Shown here: piece by piece, positions 1-7,776 of the stretch
Layout: each line of letters begins with the position of its first letter
How positions within the stretch are numbered: position 1 is the first letter of the stretch
Source: Rhodocytophaga rosea
GTDB lineage: Bacteria; Bacteroidota; Bacteroidia; Cytophagales; 172606-1
DNA length: 64,000 bases
Assembly (NCBI RefSeq): GCF_010119975.1
Contig: NZ_CP048222.1
Coordinates: forward strand, 62,001 to 126,000
Direction of reading: 5' to 3'
Translations under genes and position numbers: made by a program
Notes under the pieces: model-generated
What the model was told of the DNA's origin: nothing
Seen by the model: only the letters and a program-made list of their open reading frames with translations
The model's database searches: none

Positions 1-957
1 AACCGGTCCCCTGAAAACTTACTCATTCTGTAACCATCAGTAATTTCCTAAGGGGATAGAGGATGTCAATTGGAATTGGGGATTTCCAGCAGCACACAAA
101 GAAGTGAATTCTGGTTGCTTGATGTCTCTTTATCTACTATTGAGCCATCGGTAGATTGTGAAAACTCCTAGCCTAGGTGAACTTAAATCCTTTATTCTTA
201 TGTCCTGTACGCTGAAAATTATTTCCTGGCCCTCCCTCTAAAAAGTGGACATTAAGTAAAGAGCTAGGATTTGAAATTTAAAATTGTAAGTTTCTCGAAA
301 GGGGCGAATCTTTTAACTGCATTTACTTCAAAGGATTGATTGGTAGATTATAGAGTATATTAATCAATGTTAGCCTCTTCAAGCTAACTTCTTCAAACTA
401 GCTTTTTGTAGCTACTATCCTGAGCCATATTTCCCATTTGGTTGAAGAATCTATTCTAAGATATAATTCAGCCAATCTATACATTCTTCTACATTGTTAA
501 TTGTCCAGGCAGGTGGAAATCGCCTACCATCTCCAAAAAAGAGTGTGAGCGTCCCTTAGTTGCGTTTAGCTATAGGCAGCTTTGTCTAATTTAGGAATGA
601 CAATAAAAGTAGCCTAATAAGAATTATTAAATAGTATCTTCCTGCTTTCTTATTGTATGAAGGAGAAATAATCCTGATATTTCTTTAAGCGGCTCCCATT
701 ATCATACTGTTAAAAGCAGTTAATCAACCTTCTTTCTGGTAAAACAACAATGTACTTATTATTCGCCGGCTCAGCTTGGTAATTTTCTTTATACAACTAA
801 CATGTAGATGAATACTCTACCCGGTTACAGTAAGCGAGTGTTTAAATAAGATTGGCAAAAATGGCAACAGTATTACAGAGAAATCATTTAAATGAAATAA
901 AAAAAATGACGATAAATTTGTAAAATAAATAATCGCTCACTTATATTTGAGTGTATC
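1..957. other. Intergenic region without a recognised gene
   Basis: No convincing reading frame or RNA gene was seen on either strand. It contains one copy of the dispersed GAAAGGGG repeat (about 289-315) and the upstream region of the tetR-like gene. Just before that gene, CTCA and TGAG half-sites are separated by 8 bases (about 941-956), a possible autoregulatory operator, but this is weak. Confidence 0.6.
289..315 (+). repeat. Dispersed GAAAGGGG intergenic repeat, copy 1 (half)
   Basis: AGTTTCTCGAAAGGGG followed by an AT-rich stretch ending in TTTTAAC. It matches the left arm of the dispersed palindromic repeat seen about 17 times in the window. The right arm is not recognisable here. Confidence 0.6.
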
Positions 958-1548
958 ATGAGAACAAGAGACGAACAAAAGGAAGAGGCAATCCGCCGGC
1001 AGGCTATTGAGATAATTGCCAAAGAAGGGTTGGACGGATTTAGTGTCAATAAACTAGCTAAAGCTGCAGGCGTTTCAGTAGCTACTCTCTACATCTATTA
1101 CAAAGACCGTGAAGACCTTATTGTGGAACTATGCAGGCAAGTAAGTACGCACATGCTGGAATGCAGTCTGAAAAATTTTAATCCTGACATGAATTTTGAA
1201 GAAGGGCTGCGAATTCAATGGATAAATCGGGCTGCCTATTTTATGGAGTATCCATTGGAAGTAGAGTTTATTGAGCATGTAAGATATTCTCATTACTACG
1301 GCAAGATATCTATGAGCATTCATAGCATGTTTGGAGAAGTACTGGGAAAATTTGTACATAATGCCATACAGCGAAACGAATTGATAAAATTGCCTTTTGA
1401 AGTATACTGGTCTGTAGCTTTTGCCCCACTCTACCAGTTAATTAAGTTTCATACCCAAGGTTTCAGCATGGCAAACGAACAGTTTCTTTTAACCGACCAA
1501 GTAATGATGCAGGCACTGCAATTGGTACTAAAGGCACTTAAACCCTAA
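958..1548 (+). CDS. TetR/AcrR-family transcriptional regulator
   Basis: A 196-residue protein with an N-terminal helix-turn-helix (about residues 9-55; key stretch VNKLAKAAGVSVATLYIYY followed by KDREDL), the TetR signature. The C-terminal two thirds is the variable all-helical ligand and dimer domain. It starts at ATG 958 and is followed after 16 bases by a small gene and then an MFS transporter on the same strand. The usual reading for this layout is a local repressor of the efflux cassette; that role is inferred from context and the ligand is unknown. A palindrome overlapping the next start codon (1568-1581) is a candidate operator. Confidence 0.9.
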   Translation: MRTRDEQKEEAIRRQAIEIIAKEGLDGFSVNKLAKAAGVSVATLYIYYKDREDLIVELCRQVSTHMLECSLKNFNPDMNFEEGLRIQWINRAAYFMEYPLEVEFIEHVRYSHYYGKISMSIHSMFGEVLGKFVHNAIQRNELIKLPFEVYWSVAFAPLYQLIKFHTQGFSMANEQFLLTDQVMMQALQLVLKALKP

Positions 1549-1564
1549 AAAATATACTCTTTAA

Positions 1565-1840
1565 ATGAATGAGTACTCATTTACTATAGCTGGTGATACA
1601 GAGGCTTCACCAACAAATTCGGCCTTACACATACTGGTATTCAAAACCAACATTCCCTCTAAAAAAGATGCAAAGAAGCTTGAACTAGCGCTGCAGAGGC
1701 TGAAAGGCGTATGCCGATGGAATCTAGACTTACTGGACATAGACAAGGTTTTGCGCATAGTAACCAGAGACTTAAAAGCACAGGAAATTATAGACTTAGT
1801 AACAAAATGCGGGTATTTCTGCGAGGAGCTTCCCGACTAA
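1565..1840 (+). CDS. Small protein, possible ferredoxin-like (HMA-like) fold
   Basis: A 91-residue protein between the tetR-like gene (16-base gap) and the MFS gene (about 20-base gap), so probably part of the same transcript. After a short N-terminal extension, beta strand (ALHILVFKTNI), helix (KDAKKLELALQRL), strand (RWNLDLLDIDKVLRIV) and helix (AQEIIDLVTKCGY) patterns alternate as in heavy-metal-associated-like domains. The metal-binding CxxC of true HMA domains is absent, so metal binding is not supported. The start codon overlaps a perfect 14-bp palindrome, which fits repression by the upstream regulator. The fold call is an inference from pattern only. Confidence 0.6.
   Translation: MNEYSFTIAGDTEASPTNSALHILVFKTNIPSKKDAKKLELALQRLKGVCRWNLDLLDIDKVLRIVTRDLKAQEIIDLVTKCGYFCEELPD
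1568..1581. promoter_or_regulatory. Palindrome AATGAGTACTCATT, candidate TetR operator
   Basis: A perfect 14-bp inverted repeat immediately at the start codon of the small gene and 20 bases after the tetR-like stop codon. Its form (TGA-GTAC-TCA) resembles operators of many TetR-family proteins. It would control the small gene and MFS transporter separately from tetR. Function is inferred. Confidence 0.45.
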
Positions 1841-1861
1841 CACTTATTGATTATTTTATTT

Positions 1862-3151
1862 ATGCAAGACATAACCGGGCAAAACCCACCCAAAGAAACC
1901 TTTTCCAGGTATCAGGTTTTTGTTATCGCCATTCTGGCTATTTTACAATTCACTGTAATTCTCGATTTTATGGTACTCTCCCCACTGGGTGCCATTCTAC
2001 TGGATGAGTTGCATATTAGTACATCGCAGTTTGGCCTAGTGGTGTCGGCCTATGCATTTAGTGCTGGAGCTTCCGGTTTGCTTGCCGCCGGCTTTGCAGA
2101 TAAATTTGACCGCAAAAAGCTGCTGCTATTTTTTTATACAGGCTTTGTTGTAGGAACATTTCTTTGTGGCATAGCCCCCGATTATCATTTTCTGCTTATT
2201 GCCAGGGTGGTTACAGGTTTGTTTGGCGGGGTTATCAGTTCAATCAGTTATGCCATTATTGCCGATTTATTTCCATTAAAAATGCGGGGCCGGGTAATGG
2301 GTTTTGTGCAGATGGCATTTTCTACCAGTCAGATACTAGGTATTCCTATTGGCCTGGTACTGGCTAACCACTTTGGCTGGCACTCTACCTTTCTGATGAT
2401 TGTGGGCGTAAGTATCGTGGTAGGCATATGTATTATACTGTATATGCAACCTATTACCACACATCTGCAGGTAAAATCTGAAACCAATGCATTTAGGCAC
2501 CTGTTAAACACACTCAGTCAGACCGGCTATCTGCTTGCCTTTAGCACTACTACTTTACTGGCTACCGGCGGATTTATGCTGATGCCTTTCGGCAGTGCTT
2601 TTGCCATTCATAACCTGGGCATGAGAATGGAGCAATTGCCTTTACTGTATGGGATCACGGGCGTGTTTTCTATTGGATTCGGCCCCTTAATCGGCAAATT
2701 CAGTGACCAGATAGGCAAGTACCGCACATTTTTTATCGGCTCTGTAATTACTATAGTACTTGTGGCGATTTATAACAATTTAGGCCCTACTCCTTTCTGG
2801 CTGGTGGTGGCTATAAACGTAGGTATATTTGTGGGCATTACCGCCCGCATGATTCCGGCACAGGCATTGATGACAGCTATTCCAAAGCTAAAAGACCGGG
2901 GGGCCTTCATGAGTGTTAATTCCTCGGTGCAGCAGGTATCTGGCGGTATTGGTTCAGCCGTAGCGGGCTTAATTGTGATTCAGCAAGGAAACACTCCCAT
3001 TGAAAATTATGACAAACTGGGATATGTGGTAATTGGGGCTATATTGATTGTAATGGTGCTGATGTACTTTGTCAACAGAATGGTAATGTCCAGGCAGGAA
3101 GAAGCAACTAAGCAAAGCCAGGCACCAGATCCGGTAGCAGAAAAGGCATAG
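1862..3151 (+). CDS. Major facilitator superfamily (MFS) efflux transporter
   Basis: A 429-residue polytopic membrane protein with about 12 hydrophobic segments. The loop after TM2 carries the MFS motif A remnant AGFADKFDRKKLLL (about residues 75-90), and repeated glycine-rich helices (e.g. VVTGLFGGVISSISYAII) are typical of drug:H+ antiporters and arabinose-efflux-type permeases. I prefer ATG 1862 (MQDITGQ) over the in-frame TTG at 1847, which would add five residues. It is the last gene of the tetR-like/small protein/MFS cassette. Substrate unknown. The C-terminus is a charged cytoplasmic tail. Confidence 0.88.
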   Translation: MQDITGQNPPKETFSRYQVFVIAILAILQFTVILDFMVLSPLGAILLDELHISTSQFGLVVSAYAFSAGASGLLAAGFADKFDRKKLLLFFYTGFVVGTFLCGIAPDYHFLLIARVVTGLFGGVISSISYAIIADLFPLKMRGRVMGFVQMAFSTSQILGIPIGLVLANHFGWHSTFLMIVGVSIVVGICIILYMQPITTHLQVKSETNAFRHLLNTLSQTGYLLAFSTTTLLATGGFMLMPFGSAFAIHNLGMRMEQLPLLYGITGVFSIGFGPLIGKFSDQIGKYRTFFIGSVITIVLVAIYNNLGPTPFWLVVAINVGIFVGITARMIPAQALMTAIPKLKDRGAFMSVNSSVQQVSGGIGSAVAGLIVIQQGNTPIENYDKLGYVVIGAILIVMVLMYFVNRMVMSRQEEATKQSQAPDPVAEKA

Positions 3152-3561
3152 TCTTCAGAAATTACTTAACCTATAGAAGAATATCTTTAGTTAAATTAAC
3201 GCCCCGTGGCTGTTGCACATCCTTAACTTTTAATTTTGGCTTATGAAGTGTAAATTCATGAATGGTAGGCAAAAGAAAATTTATCAAGGATTGCCTTTCA
3301 CAGGCCATAGAGGACTATGTTCCAAAAAATAATTTCTACCGACGTTTAAAGCCGTTGTTAGACTTGACCTTCTTACACAAAGCGGTAGCCCCTTATTATG
3401 GCAAGTGTGGGCAAAAGTCAATAGATCCAGTCGTATTTTTCAAGTTACAATTGGTGGCCCATTTTGAAAACTTGTGTTCCGAGCGGGCTCTTATCAAAAA
3501 GAGTCAAATGCGACTAGATATTCTTTATTTCCTAGATTATCGGCTTGGGGAGCGTTTACCT

Positions 3562-3591
3562 GGACCTGAAATAAGATTTCATCTTAGGTCC
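3562..3591 (+). repeat. 30-bp palindromic insertion P1 in IS1182 transposase
   Basis: GGACCTGAAATA...CATCTTAGGTCC, 30 bases, imperfectly self-complementary along its whole length. It lies between codons for LP and HST of the transposase and shifts the frame by +29. Giving back one T yields LP-C-HST, giving back G yields LP-G-HST; both fit the family. It matches the copy at 27402-27431, in an unrelated IS3-type transposase, at 29 of 30 positions. Confidence 0.85.
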
Positions 3592-4151
3592 GTCACAGTA
3601 CTTTATCCCGTACACGGAAGCGATTACCAAGTAGTGTGTTTGAAGCTTGTTTTCAGAGGATACTCTCTAAGTGTGTAGAAGCAGGGATAGTTAGTGGGCA
3701 TACACAGGTAGTAGACGCTGCTTTTGTTGAGGCAAATGCCTCATTAGATACCTTTAAGCGAAAAGCTATACTAGCATGGCAGTTACTCAAGGGAGAGGCT
3801 AAACAAATTGACACTGCTGATCTTTCAGAGTTAAAACCTCCCTTCACTGCTATGGAGAAAATAGCAAAGCCTACAAAGAAAGGAAGAAACAACACGACTC
3901 ATCAAAGTCTGACAGACAATGATGCACGTATCAATCAAAAGCCTGGTAAGCCCTCTCGCCTATATTATCTGTCTAGCATGGCTGTAGATTCCTATAAACA
4001 TGTAATTACGCATATAGAGGCAAATTTGGCCGATGAACGTGATTCTAAACATCTACTACCTATTGTAGACAAGCTATCATATACACTAAATCACTACGGG
4101 CTACCGATCCAATATTTACTAGCCGATGGAGGCTTTGGCTCAGGCCAGAAT

Positions 4152-4181
4152 GGACCTGCTACGTGCCTGAGCATCGGCTCC
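4152..4181 (+). repeat. 30-bp palindromic insertion P2 in IS1182 transposase
   Basis: GGACCTGCTACG...GCATCGGCTCC, 30 bases, between codons for GSGQN and ASLEAR. If it replaced one T, the parent reads GQN-Y-ASLEAR, the normal IS1182 pattern with a tyrosine. Its sequence is related in reverse complement to the copies at 26553-26582 and 26875-26904 (type B). Confidence 0.85.
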
Positions 4182-4806
4182 ATGCTTCTTTAGAGGCACG
4201 CCATATTAAAGGCTTCATTTCTTTACCTGGTAGTTATCATCCCAATTGACCACGGAATCGGGTCAATGAAGAGAAGGATTTAGGTATGATGCTATAAAGA
4301 ATGCCTATGTATGCCGCAATGAAAAACTGCTCTACTATCATGGTATTAGAATGGAAAATGGCTTTGCCACTCATTACTACCATGCCAGAGTAAAAGAATG
4401 TGGAGTGTGTGCTTTTAAAAAGCAATGTTGTGGCAATAAAAGGCGACAAAGCCTCACTTTCAGTGTCTATCGTCACTATCATCAGCGTATGCAGCAGCGC
4501 ATAGAAAGCAAAGAAGGCAAGAGAATGAAAAGACGCAGAATGGCCACGGTAGAACCTGTTTTTGGCAGTTTACTTAACTATTATGGCATGAAAAGAAGCA
4601 ATGCAAAAGGCAAACAAGCCGCTCACAAAATGATGCTTATGGCCGCTTGTGCCTATAATCTGCAAAAGCTAATTACTTGCTTTAACCATCCAAGAGCCAA
4701 AGCTCAAGTCCTCCCTCTTGGGCAAGAACTTGCCCTTTATTTTATCCTTCTGTACGTTGTGCAACAGCCACGGGCAATTAAATTAACTCTTTTTAAATAA
4801 ATACAT

Positions 4807-4845
4807 AAATGGCTTGAGAGAAAACCGTTTTCTCTCAAGCCATTT
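4807..4845. terminator. Perfect 19-bp stem hairpin, terminator-like
   Basis: AAATGGCTTGAGAGAAAAC and its exact reverse complement are separated by one base, with A-rich and T-rich flanks. It sits about 30 bases past the IS1182 right end and could serve as a bidirectional terminator; which gene it originally served is unclear. Confidence 0.6.
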
Positions 4846-5378
4846 ATGAGAAGTTTTCTTTTACATTTTACTCCAGTTCTCATTTTTAGCAGTATCCAAT
4901 ACTCTATTGTCTCAACCTACAGCAGGATCAGTGCTGACAGGAAATTGATTGAGCAAATTATAAGGCCATCTTTCTGCTATTTATAAAAGTAATAGACTAC
5001 TATATGCTAGGCAGAATAATAGTTTTAAGATAAATCATGCTATTGACTTCCTATACGGAGTCAGTCACAAACAGGCACTAAAAACCGTTTTTAAACAAAT
5101 CTTACGCTTTCGCTTAGTGTCTATTATCTTTTCAATAACTTGCAATTGGCTGTCGGCGAGGTCTATGCGTTGCATACATTAACTTAGGAAGTGGTAATTT
5201 CAAGTGGCAATTCGTATGCCATTTGTGCGATTTATATTTTCGTATTATGAGTATTTAGCTGTTGACCTGAAGGTTTTGATTATACGTTCGCCGTACGTCA
5301 TCTTTATGGAGTATTTATTTGGATTTGAACTTTTTTCTCTTTAAATCGAATACAAAACACACTCAAAATACTCTTGTT
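4846..5378. other. Intergenic stretch, no gene recognised
   Basis: AT-rich sequence with no supported reading frame. Nothing beyond the hairpin at its left edge stands out. Confidence 0.5.
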
Positions 5379-5642
5379 ATGGCAGATAATAATAGCTATT
5401 GGGATGGCTACAATAACGATCATGGCCGACCCCGAAATGATGGTTCCGCTTATGACAGGGGATATTGGGAAAAACAAAAAGAAATTGAGGAACAACAAGT
5501 AAAGCAACAAGAGCAAATAAAGAAGACATATGGAGACTATAATGACCTTATCAATAAACAACAGGCGACTGATGGTGGAAGCTTCTGGCTATGGCTTATC
5601 GCCATTGGTCTTATTGCATGGTACTTCTTGTCTAAGCTTTAA
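5379..5642 (+). CDS. Small tail-anchored-type membrane protein, unknown function
   Basis: An 87-residue protein from ATG 5379 (MADNNSYWDGYNND...). A polar N-terminal region (DHGRPRNDGSAYDRGYWEK) is followed by a glutamine/glutamate-rich helix (KEIEEQQVKQQEQIKK, probable short coiled coil) and one C-terminal hydrophobic helix (FWLWLIAIGLIAWYFL). An in-frame codon 60 bases upstream would add an unlikely hydrophobic N-terminus, so I chose the internal ATG. No family recognised. It stands alone between two decayed IS elements. Confidence 0.5.
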   Translation: MADNNSYWDGYNNDHGRPRNDGSAYDRGYWEKQKEIEEQQVKQQEQIKKTYGDYNDLINKQQATDGGSFWLWLIAIGLIAWYFLSKL

Positions 5643-5850
5643 CTGGTAATTTTATAATCTCTGATCCGAAATAGTAGAAGCCCATGCTTGTTAATACGAG
5701 ACTTTTATAGATAAGGAGAAGACAAGATGATATTTTGGAAAAAACTTTCTCAAAATGATTTGAGGCTCTGAACGCCACACCACCGGGAGGCAACTGTGAA
5801 CCTCCTACCAAAAGCATATATAGCAAATATAAATTATTAAAATTCTGAGT

Positions 5851-5892
5851 CCCAAAAAAGGGGAGGTTAAATTAACTACCTTTTAGTGAACC
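5851..5892. repeat. Dispersed GAAAGGGG palindromic repeat, copy 2
   Basis: AAAAAAGGGGAGGTTAAATTAACT followed by ACCTTTTAGTGAACC. Both arms are present around the AGTTAAATTAACT-like centre. It lies 29 bases left of the IS256-type element. Confidence 0.75.
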
Positions 5893-6530
5893 TTAATTAT
5901 GGGTAAGCTGAGCATAACCAGAGACTGTTCCAAAAAGTGTGGAAATATTTTTCTCATAGGTTTAGTTTGATTCTGTCCGGATAGAGAATGGCAAACTGCG
6001 CTAGGATACGCTGCCAATGCGCTACCGGCATGGTCCACTTTTTACTCACCTGCTCCAAAGCTAAATACACCGTTTTCAGCACAGCTTGATCATCAGGAAA
6101 GACCAGCTTATTACGGGTGTATTTGCGAATCATACTGTTTAAGCTCTCGATGATGTTAGTAGTGTAGAGCAAGCGGCGGATTTCCTGTGGGAAGTCAAAG
6201 TACACACTGAGCCTGTTCCAATTGGTAAACCAACTTTTAACTACCTGTGGATACTTTTTATTCCATTTCTCCTCTAATTTCAACAGGTGAGTTTCGGCTA
6301 CTTCCCTAGTAGTTGCCTGGTAGATAGGATATAGGTCCTGAGCAAATTCCTTACGCTCATCAAATGCTACATAGGCTAAGGAATTACGGATCTGGTGACA
6401 GAGACATACCTGTACCAGGCTGTGAGAGAAAGTAGCTTCCACTGCCTCAGGCAACCCAACTAAATTATCGGTAGCGGCTAAGATAATATCTCTTACCCCT
6501 CGCCCTTTCAAGTCAGTCAGTACTTGCAGC

Positions 6531-6581
6531 CAAAAGGAAGCAGCCTCAGTGGCCGATAGCCACTGAGGCTGCTTCCTTTTG
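6531..6581. repeat. Perfect 23-bp inverted repeat inside the IS256 transposase
   Basis: CAAAAGGAAGCAGCCTCAGT...GGC and its exact complement are separated by 5 bases. The right arm (plus strand) encodes the conserved ATEAASFWLQ on the minus strand. The left arm encodes the atypical KRKQPQW. This looks like one arm rewritten as an inverted copy of the other, as produced by replication template switching. It is unrelated in sequence to the 30-bp palindromes. Confidence 0.85.
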
Positions 6582-6671
6582 CCTTCCGCATTCAGGCCAA
6601 TGGCTAAATAACAGGACTTACAGATCACTTTGTGTTCCTGCCGGACATGAAAACGTAAAGCATCTAGCCAC

Positions 6672-6700
6672 GGACCCAGCGATAAACCCTGTTTAGGTCC
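6672..6700 (-). repeat. 29-bp palindromic insertion P3 in IS256 transposase
   Basis: On the minus strand it reads GGACCTAAACAGGG...CGCTGGGTCC, 29 bases. It separates the codons for VYLM and WLDAL and shifts the frame by +28, which matches the observed frame difference between the two transposase halves. Its ends match the P1 family; the interior differs. Confidence 0.8.
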
Positions 6701-7330
6701 GCATTAAATATACCGGCTGTAAAGGGCGTTGTTGCCATTCGGTGACTAGATTGACAATGCGGGAAGTAATTCGGGAGACAGTCCCTTCAAGTAATTCTAC
6801 CCCATATAATTCTTTGATCTGTTGTTCAATATCGCGTGTACTCATTCCCTTACTATACAAGGAAAGTACCGTATCTTCTACTTTGGTTAAAGCTGTCTGG
6901 CGCTTTTTTACAAGCTGTGGCTCAAAACTACCTTCCCGGTCTCGAGGTACCTGCAAGTCTAATTTGCCATAGGTAGTCTTGAGTTGTTTCTCTGTCTTGC
7001 CATTACGGTAGTTGCCATCAGCCACAGGCTTGCGTGCATAACGGCCATAGCCCAGATGTTCATCGAGTTCACCTTCCAGCATCTGATTCAAAGCCTGCTT
7101 GTATAAATCAGTGAAGAATTGAGTCAGATCCTGTTCACCCTTAAACTGGGAGAGAAATTCTTTGGTAAGGATTGGTTTGTCAGCTTGCATAGGTAGTGTT
7201 GGTTTGGATAATGAATTTAACTATTTTTCATTTTCCACACTTCCTGTAACACTCTCCTCATATCAAACTAATCGGTGGCAAAAGCCTAAAAGAGTCATTG
7301 GAAAAATCTTTTTTATATCCACCTTACGAG

Positions 7331-7651
7331 TTAAAGTTTTTCTATTTGTTGTTTTGTCAGCCCGGTCAGATCAGCAATTTTTTCTACTGTATATCCATTC
7401 TCTTTTAAGGCTCTTGCCGTTTTGATACTTACTTCTTTTCTCCCTTCCTCAAATGCCTGGGATTTGGCAGTCTGCATAATACTATAATTATCCCGCTGTG
7501 CCTTTAAAGCAAACCATTCTTTAGACAAATACAATGGCTCTTTGAGCTGAACTTGATACTTGTCTATCAAAAAGTCTACATAATCCTCCACTTTCTCCTG
7601 CAACTCTGGACGAAGATTTTTTATTTTCTCATGTAGTGCTTTCTCATCCAT
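7331..7651 (-). CDS. Small DUF2281-like protein with a PD-(D/E)XK-transposase-type C-terminal tail
   Basis: A 106-residue protein. The N-terminal half (HEKIKNLRPELQEKVEDYVDFLIDKY) resembles DUF2281-type short proteins that occur next to toxin-like genes. The C-terminal half (SQAFEEGRKEVSIKTARALKENGYTVEKIADLTGLT...IEKL) is the typical tail of Rpn/PDDEXK-family transposase proteins in Bacteroidota. The nuclease core of that family is missing, so this may be a truncated or fused remnant. It lies between the IS256 element and a DUF1016 gene on the same strand. Function unknown. Confidence 0.55.
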   Translation of the reverse strand: MDEKALHEKIKNLRPELQEKVEDYVDFLIDKYQVQLKEPLYLSKEWFALKAQRDNYSIMQTAKSQAFEEGRKEVSIKTARALKENGYTVEKIADLTGLTKQQIEKL

Positions 7652-7776
7652 AATTTTTCTTTTTAAGATTTTTTCTCATTAAATATTCTCTGTTTTTCAC
7701 ACAGCTTTAAAAATTCCATTACCCAAAACAAGTAAATTTACAGTTATAGCTTTATGGCTAGTTTCTTACTTGTACA

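Larger units (their letters stand above)
3201..4775 (+). mobile_element. Decayed IS1182-family insertion sequence
   Basis: Inverted ends CCCGTGGCTGTTGCACA (left, about 3203-3219) and its complement (right, about 4758-4774) bracket a broken IS1182-type transposase gene. The 10-mer TTAAATTAAC occurs directly before the left end (3191-3200) and just after the right end (4778-4787). It is probably a target duplication but is itself nearly palindromic, so the exact edges are uncertain by 2-3 bases. The target resembles the centre of the dispersed GAAAGGGG palindrome. The same 14-base terminus borders the small MITE at 11.5 kb. Confidence 0.85.
3262..4800 (+). pseudogene. IS1182-family transposase, interrupted by two 30-bp palindromes plus a further lesion
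   Basis: Three consecutive pieces in different frames add up to one DDE transposase. The N-terminal piece (3262 to about 3561) has NNFYRRLKPLLDL and QKSIDPVVFFKLQLV and ends at FLDYRLGERLP. The middle (about 3594-4151) resumes with HSTLSRTRKRLP and holds VDAAFVEANASLDTFKRKA and LADGGFGSGQN. The last piece (about 4184 on) resumes with SLEARHIKGFISLPGSYHP, then AYVCRNEKLLYYHGIRMENGF and KECGVCAFKKQCCG. The first two breaks are exactly the palindromes at 3562-3591 and 4152-4181. A third lesion (in-frame TGA near 4247 and a frame change by about 4285) is ordinary decay. The element is very unlikely to make active transposase unless the insertions are removed. Confidence 0.85.
5954..7190 (-). pseudogene. 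IS256-family (Mutator-type) transposase, interrupted by a 29-bp palindrome
   Basis: The N-terminal part (7190 down to about 6701) has EFLSQFKGEQDL, MLEGELDEHLGYGRY, GNYRNGKTEKQLKT and LYSKGMSTRDIEQQI and ends at PLQPVYLM. The C-terminal part resumes with WLDALRFHVRQEHKVI and continues GVRDIILAATDNLVGLPEAVEATF, LVQVCLCHQIRNSL and LLYTTNIIESLNSMIRKYTRNKLVFP, all standard for the family. Between them lies the palindrome at 6672-6700; replacing it by one T restores VYLMLWLDAL. A second oddity is a perfect 23-bp hairpin in the coding sequence at 6531-6581, where GKRKQPQWLS stands where the family usually has a GKREVLGLWLS-like sequence. Confidence 0.85.
5921..7256 (-). mobile_element. Decayed IS256-family insertion sequence
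   Basis: Imperfect terminal inverted repeats GAGA(C/G)TGTT(C/A)CA..AAGTGTGGAAA at 5921 onward and, complementary, ending at 7256. Inside is one broken Mutator-type transposase on the minus strand. I could not identify a clear 8-9 bp target duplication. Confidence 0.8.

Noticed and set aside
4246-4266. A short palindrome-like stretch (TTGACC...GGGTCAA) at the third break of the IS1182 transposase
   Set aside because: It is only about 21 bases, lacks the GGACCT ends and its sequence can be read as normal transposase codons with a point stop, so I did not count it as a member of the 30-bp family.
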